Position numbers and translations under genes: made by a program | The notes under the pieces: generated by a model | What the model was told of the DNA's origin: nothing | The model's input: the letters and a program-made list of their open reading frames with translations, nothing else | Database searches by the model: none | Shown here: positions 59,475-64,000 of the stretch, one piece after another | Position numbering within the stretch: the first letter of the stretch is position 1 | Layout: each line of letters opens with the position of its first letter | Source of the DNA: Phragmites australis | Lineage: Eukaryota > Streptophyta > Magnoliopsida > Poales > Poaceae | DNA: 64,000 nucleotides | Assembly: GCF_958298935.1 (NCBI RefSeq) | Contig: NC_084943.1 | Coordinates: 6,644,001-6,708,000 of the forward strand | Reading direction: 5' to 3'

Positions 59475-60565
59475 ACAATACCCGTTGTACGACCCGTGGT
59501 AGCTGCACCTAAAGAAGAGCTTGGCATTGGATCCTGCGAAACAGTAGATTTGCTCACCTCACGTGATGGTTGTGGTGCTCCTGCTGTATGCGCCCGAGTG
59601 TTGGAGGAGGGGGCAGCAGATCGTGTAGATGTAGAAGGGAATGTTGTTGCTTGTCCCGGTGGTACTCGTGAAGTAGATGTACTCCCAAAATTGTTCCGCA
59701 ATTTCTGCACCTGTTGTCAACCCTGCAGTTCTTTTTCTGCCAAGATAGCAAAATGGAACAACCTATTGGTAGTATTGTAATCTTTATAATCAACAAGGTC
59801 CTGAATTTCACGTCTCAACCCGGAGTAAAAACGAATCATGGTATCCTCATCATCCTCTTGTATACTACAACGAAGCATAGCAATTTGAAGCTCTTGATAG
59901 TAATCATGCACAGATTTAGAACCTTGATTTAAGCGATGCAGTTTCTTTTTCAATTCACGTGTATAATCAGGAGGAATAAATCTATTGCGCATGGCACGCT
60001 TTAGTCTAGGCCATGATTCAGGTTCTAAGCAACTAGAAACTAAACCATTCCACCAAATAATAGCATAATTTGTGAACTCACAAGTGGCTAGTCTAACTCT
60101 ATGCATTTCAAGAACCATATGAGAACTATACTTTTGATCAACCGTCATTTCCTAATTCAAATAAGCATCAGCATCATAAGCACCATCAAAAGGAGGCATT
60201 GAAAACTTAATCTTAGAATAAGGATCATCGGGACCGGTTCGATTACCATTATTACCTCCATTACCTTGATGACGTTGTTGTTGGTCACAACATAATTGTT
60301 CAGCACAAGGACGTTGCTCAGCACGCGCATCTTGCCCAACAAAAACCTCACCATCTTCTTGGTCACCATTATTAGTATCATCATCATGTGAATGTTCATC
60401 ATCTTGTGGTGGCTGTCGCAACTCAAGGTCGTTGACTCGTGTGACAAGGTTAGCAATGCTTGTTCTAATGTCTGTCAATAGTCTAGTATGATCCTGCAAG
60501 GCTTTGTTGAGTTCTTCCTTGGACACACAATCCTTAAAATCCGACGGAGAGCCATCACCTGACAT
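59442..60565 (-). pseudogene. gag of the CRM element
   Basis: Start ATG at 60565 (MSGDGSPSDFKDCVSKEELN), with an acidic, Gln-rich spacer and then the capsid region (NYAIIWWNGLVSSCLEPESW, RFIPPDYTRELKKKLHRLNQ, MIRFYSGLRREIQDLVDYKD). The zinc knuckle is CRRC then GIGHVMKDC, CX2CX4HX4C, but one base is missing inside it near 59462, shifting the frame into pol. In-frame stops: TAG at 60152-60154 (TGG) and TGA at 59717-59719 (CGA). With these repaired, gag and pol would form one long frame, as in other CRM elements. Confidence 0.85.
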
Positions 60566-61660
60566 GGTTAGTAGAAAACAAAGGACAACACAATATTATC
60601 CCTATCAACTATTAGGAGGTGGAAGGTGGAATCACACACACTCAAGCGTCTTACCACGCTCCTACAAATGTTCTTACCAACGCAGCAAGGAGGAACAACC
60701 GGTGACAAGTCTGAAAGCGTGGGATGATTGCAAGAGTGAACCTGTTCGGATCAAAGGAGGTGGAGCTTGGAAAGGCACAATATGTTAGCAAGGATTAGCA
60801 ATAACTGTAATCAGATGAGCAAAGCTAAATAAGTGTCCAAAGTATGAATCATAGTTGCTGGTCTATCACGTGTCCCTAGTCCTAGCACAACAGCTGAAAC
60901 AAAGCTAAAAAGGATGATCAGAGAAGGACACAGCAAATAGCACAATGATCTGGGTGTTCTCTATGTGCTCCTCTTTTTTGTCTTTTAGCACTAGTAGGAA
61001 TCACAAAAAAAATTTCGTATTTTTCTAATATTTGTTTCTGAACTAGGAGCACACAAGAAACAACCACAGAAATTTTCAGCTCAAACGGATGAAACTTTTT
61101 CTGTAGATGTCCGTGAAAAAAAAAATTTGCCTGATTCCGAGTCCGTATGAGAAAGTTATGGCCGTTTTACTGAACCTCTGTCGAGTTAGGGTTTTTTCAA
61201 AGCACCTCTTGCAGAAATTGATCTCTTTAAGGTATTGCAAGCAATAGGATCGCGAGATGAACAAGGAGGGCAGCGGTGGCAGGGCAATTGATACAAGGTG
61301 GCTTGCGACCTATCTAGGGTTGGCGTGGCAGAAAGTAACACAAGGCGGCTCGCGGTGGCAAATCGAGTAATGTGGTGGCTCGACTTGTTGGTGGGGATGG
61401 TGGCGATGGGATAGCGGCGTGATCAAAACAGCACGGAGCATTGACTAAAGACCAATAACACGACTCTAAAACTAGCAACAAGACTCGACCATGGACACAA
61501 ACTCAACAACGCGCAACTGAAAACAAAAATTGCAAAGGCACAAAGGGTTCTAGGGCAGCGGAAATTGACGGAATTTTTTTGGCTTTTTCTGGACTCTAGG
61601 TAATGAAAAACAGACTAATCTAAAGGGGAAAACGAAATTACCTAACGGGCAACCTAAAAA
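60566..61660 (-). other. 5' leader of the CRM element
   Basis: About 1.1 kb between the primer site and the gag ATG, with no coding frame of note. Confidence 0.6.
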
Positions 61661-61670
61661 TCTGATACCA
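61661..61670 (-). other. Primer-binding site of the CRM element
   Basis: TCTGATACCA on the plus strand is the inverse of TGGTATCAGA, complementary to the 3' end of initiator tRNA-Met, two bases from the LTR. Confidence 0.9.
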
Positions 61671-61672
61671 GT

Positions 61673-62580
61673 TGATGAGTACTGTTGGCCTGATCTTCCG
61701 ATAGGTAGCGATAAATCGGTGGGTGGAGAACTTGACGTTGATGATCCAAAGGCTTCGACCCGAACAGATCGTCTCCCTTGCAATCACTACACCACAACTC
61801 CGTTGGTTATCAACCGTGTCACGCGGTTGACCTCGCCAAGAAGGCTCAATGCCTGCAAGCGTACTGAGAACACAAGTAAGAACGTAGAAGATGCAATCTG
61901 AAATATTGCGATCGAATTCAAGCACTCGAAGTCAGGGTTCCACAAACACTTGCGGCGGCCTAGTCGGTTCGGAACAAGAGCAAAAATTTCACAACTGTGT
62001 GTAGATCAATATCTAAGCAAAACCCAACCCTAATTAGGGCGGTGGCTACTGTATATAAAAGACTAGGGTCGGCCAAGGACCCCTGGACACGTCTCTAATG
62101 GACTCCAACACGTTACACGGCCCAACGGCCCAAAAGATGGTGGCGCAGCACCCTAACAGATTCTAGATGTCCATTTATTTCGACGAGTCCTGTTGACTCA
62201 GAAAGAATTTGGACATTGGACCAGTCCCGTTGGAAAGCTTATCTCCTTAGCTTTCCAACCATGTATAGAACGTCAAAAACAGAGTCCGTATGCGTCCTGG
62301 GCGACGATTTTAGTGCAGGCTGGTCCTAGACTCCCAAACGGACTCGAACTTGATTGGACCTCCACCTTGGCTTGGGCGCCCTTGCTGTTCTTCTCCCGTG
62401 TTCCTAAGTAATAATACATCACAATTATTCAGTAGCATCCCATCCTTTTCAAAATATAAAGGAACACTAAGGAACGAGCTCACCTCATGATTTAGTTGAC
62501 GTGCATGAGCTCGTGTCAATGGACCTATTGTTGGAGGAATACTCGGTGTGTGTGTATCCGAAAGAGTGATGTCCTCATCA
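61673..62580 (-). repeat. 5' LTR of the CRM element
   Basis: 908 bp. It contains the TATA box on the minus strand (plus strand GCGGTGGCTACTGTATATAA, about 62040-62062; the minus-strand reading is CTTTTATATACAG). It matches the 3' LTR apart from the ~135-bp segment and scattered differences: I count roughly 15-20 by eye in the first ~270 bp. Confidence 0.9.
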
Positions 62581-62585
62581 AGTAC
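62581..62585. repeat. Target site duplication of the CRM element, right copy
   Basis: AGTAC, directly after the LTR end CCTCATCA. Confidence 0.85.
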
Positions 62586-62659
62586 AGCGAGAGTTTCTTC
62601 TAAGGAGGAGACTCAAACTTGGAGACGAAGTTTAAGAGGAAGGAACACCACGAATGTAT

Positions 62660-63386
62660 TGATGGTAGAAAAAATGGATTGATCTGGGGGGAGTATCACA
62701 GCGTGACTGGGTGATTTTTCACCTCTGTGTCTTTCTGCTGTCCCGCACCTCCAGCCCAGGCGACCATGGCCCCTATTTATAAGGCCGTGCGTAGCTTGGA
62801 ATACAAATTATCACAATATACAAATATCTAGGATATGACCAAATTACTAGGCCTTATCCCGGATAACTACTTTCTACCCTACCTGGGAGATAAATATCCA
62901 CCGTAGTAACTATCGTGGTGCCTGCCCCCTGAAGGCGGCGAGCTGATCACCAATTACGGCCCGGCGCTGTACTATTAGGGGTGTCAGGATAGCCACCATT
63001 ACGCTGGGGTTTCACAGCGATGTCCACCAGCCTAGGCATTTAATGCCAGTCACTTCCTTGCAGGGAAAGTATGACCGGTGCTCCCCTTCTGGCAGATCCT
63101 TCCTGAGGCCTGATAACTCACCCTATAGCCTCCGGGAAGCCAGCCTGAGCAGCTGGAGACGGGGGTCTCGGGAGGCATGGCTCCAGGGGGTGAAGTCTTT
63201 GGGAGGTAGGACTCCGGAAGGCCAGGGCTTTGGGAGGCTAAGGCTTCGGGAGACCGAGGTTTCGGGGGGGGGGGGCTTTGGGAGGTTGGGATTCGTGAGG
63301 CCAAGCCTTCGGGAGACCGATGTTTTGGGAGGCCAGGCTGGTTAAGCGAAGGGGCCATCGGGGGTCCTTAACAACGACCCCCAACA
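62660..63386 (-). repeat. 5' LTR of the third Tat-type element
   Basis: The minus-strand start TGTTGGGGGTCGTTGTTAAG at 63386 and the TATA box GGCCTTATAAATAGGGGCC (plus strand about 62768-62786) mark an LTR read leftward. The low-coordinate end is not exactly located (about 62600-62680). Confidence 0.55.
63190..63335. repeat. Degenerate GGGAGGC/GGGAGACCG minisatellite
   Basis: Units like TTTGGGAGGC and CTTCGGGAGACCGA repeat about every 18-25 bp. A run of 13 G lies near 63266-63278. The Pro/Ser-rich minus-strand ORF here is a by-product. Confidence 0.7.
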
Positions 63387-63547
63387 GTAATCTTCAACCA
63401 TTATCCTCAGGTTGGTTTATTTTCCCGCAACACCATATTTCCTGTATGTCCTGGTCAAGCATAAATCAAGATGAGTCTGCTTGCTATATCACTTTTTGAT
63501 ATTTTCTTTTTTAATCAAATGCATCTATATGTATTTCTATTACAAAT
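63387..63547. other. Short AT-rich spacer
   Basis: Nothing recognised between the LTR and the hAT fragment. Confidence 0.4.
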
Positions 63548-64000
63548 TTGCATAATGAATTGAATGAGTTATTTTCGTACATATTGAAAAAAATGTCTAC
63601 GATTAGTGGCAGTGAGAGTAGCAGCCAGCGGCAATCTCCATTGTTTCAAGTGTTATATTCAGAATCAGAGTCATTTCCACTGTCAGGATTACAACATGAA
63701 TTTATGAATGACTTAGAACAAATTGAAATAGAAGATGATGTAGAGGAGATTGAAGTAGAAGAAGAGGAAGAAGATGGTGTGAATTCTTTGCTTGTGAGGA
63801 AGATTGGCAAAAGTAAGCTTATGAATGATGGATAAGTGTTACACCTGTGCTGTTGTTCTCTCATATCCTTAATTTGATTGTTAAGGATAGCTTAGAAGAG
63901 CTAAAAGATGCAATTGATAATATTTGTGAAAGTGTAGCTTATTGGACAACCACACCAAAAAGAATAGAGAAGTTTGTGGAGATAGCTAAGTATGTCAAAG
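63548..64000 (+). pseudogene. hAT (Ac-like) transposase fragment, runs off the window
   Basis: 63548-63835 is an open frame with a Ser-rich start (MSTISGSESSSQRQSPLFQV from 63593) and an acidic tract (EIEVEEEEEDG). From 63863 to the window end another frame reads HILNLIVKDSLEELKDAIDN and ICESVAYWTTTPKRIEKFVE, the conserved hAT block (usually RC.AHILNL). The segment between, including the BED zinc finger, is missing. The first part may be the N-terminus of the same gene; that is inference. Confidence 0.65.

Larger units (their letters stand above)
55133..62580 (-). mobile_element. CRM-type (centromeric) chromovirus, complete with both LTRs
   Basis: A 7,448-bp minus-strand Ty3/gypsy element. 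LTRs at 55133-55914 and 61673-62580 have TGATGAG...CTCATCA ends and are flanked by AGTAC. Primer site and polypurine tract sit in the expected places, with gag then protease, RT, RNase H, integrase between. CRM lineage is argued from the gag text (RFIPPDYTRELKKKLHRLNQ, RREIQDLVDYKDYN), the TGATGAGGACATC LTR start, and a pol C-terminus running into the LTR, a reported trait of CRM elements. Four in-frame stops and one frameshift show it is no longer autonomous. No chromodomain is visible, as expected for CRM. Confidence 0.85.
54000..63386 (-). mobile_element. Third Tat-type gypsy element, minus strand, interrupted by the CRM element
   Basis: The left part is a gag remnant at 54000-55127 and the right part an LTR ending at 63386. 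Removing 55133-62580 and one AGTAC copy restores a continuous sequence from gag to LTR. Only the 5' end of the element is present; pol and 3' LTR are missing, truncated near 54.0 kb. Lineage is inferred from the gag knuckle and from the LTR start (TGTTGGGGGTCG on the minus strand). Confidence 0.55.

Noticed and set aside
62400..62580. Pol 3' fragment read as evidence of a tandem second CRM copy
   Set aside because: It is simply the part of pol encoded by the LTR, as shown by the target duplication at 62581.

Overview
The window looks like grass (Poaceae) nuclear DNA, probably from a panicoid such as the sorghum/sugarcane group. This rests on typical grass transposon families, GC-rich grass-type exons and a plant laccase with GT-AG introns; the species itself is a guess. 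It is mostly nested, decayed transposable elements. I find one intact host gene, a five-exon laccase (47642-50395), plus a fragment of an amino acid permease. I see no rRNA, tRNA or CRISPR.

Layout. 1-6456: minus-strand Ty3/gypsy element of the Tat (RIRE2-like) type, with its 5' LTR at 5856-6456. 6525-8070: an LTR-like repeat also present at 32.7-33.35 kb, then a Maximus/SIRE-type Copia LTR fragment. 8075-9655: hAT transposase remnant. 10131-10223: (AT)n. 11246-15440: deleted CACTA derivative with long inverted ends (element A). 16603 to about 29995: a second CACTA relic (B), split by a complete 12.17-kb CACTA element C (17284-29449, TTA target duplications). C carries a broken TNP2 transposase, a small acidic ORF, and a TNP1-like gene with an Ulp1 (C48) protease domain. 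30.0-33.8 kb: unclassified LTR-like DNA. 33.8-35.0 kb: Copia-type LTR with a 31-bp minisatellite. 35.2-39.7 kb: plus-strand Tat pol. 40.75-46.5 kb: SIRE-type Copia remnant flanked by two copies of a ~225-bp segment. 47.6-50.4 kb: laccase. 51.2 kb: permease fragment. 52.2-52.6 kb: Tekay/Del chromovirus end. 52.7-53.7 kb: degenerate tandem array. 54.0-63.4 kb: minus-strand Tat element interrupted by a CRM-type (centromeric) chromovirus (55133-62580, AGTAC duplications). 63.5-64.0 kb: a second hAT fragment running off the window.

The most notable system is CACTA element C. The subterminal repeat (consensus TATCAGTGCCGGTT, often in inverted pairs) occurs at both ends and again as an internal array at 22087-22250. 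At the left end and internally the array is followed by a TATA box and a GC-rich leader with a splice donor, so the array may act as a repeated promoter module for the two transcription units. Element A keeps the same array-TATA-leader unit. The CRM element is notable because its pol frame runs through the polypurine tract about 90 codons into the 3' LTR, and because it suggests centromeric or pericentromeric sequence. Many premature stops in C and the CRM element fit C-to-T (or G-to-A) changes, the pattern expected of methylated, silenced DNA.
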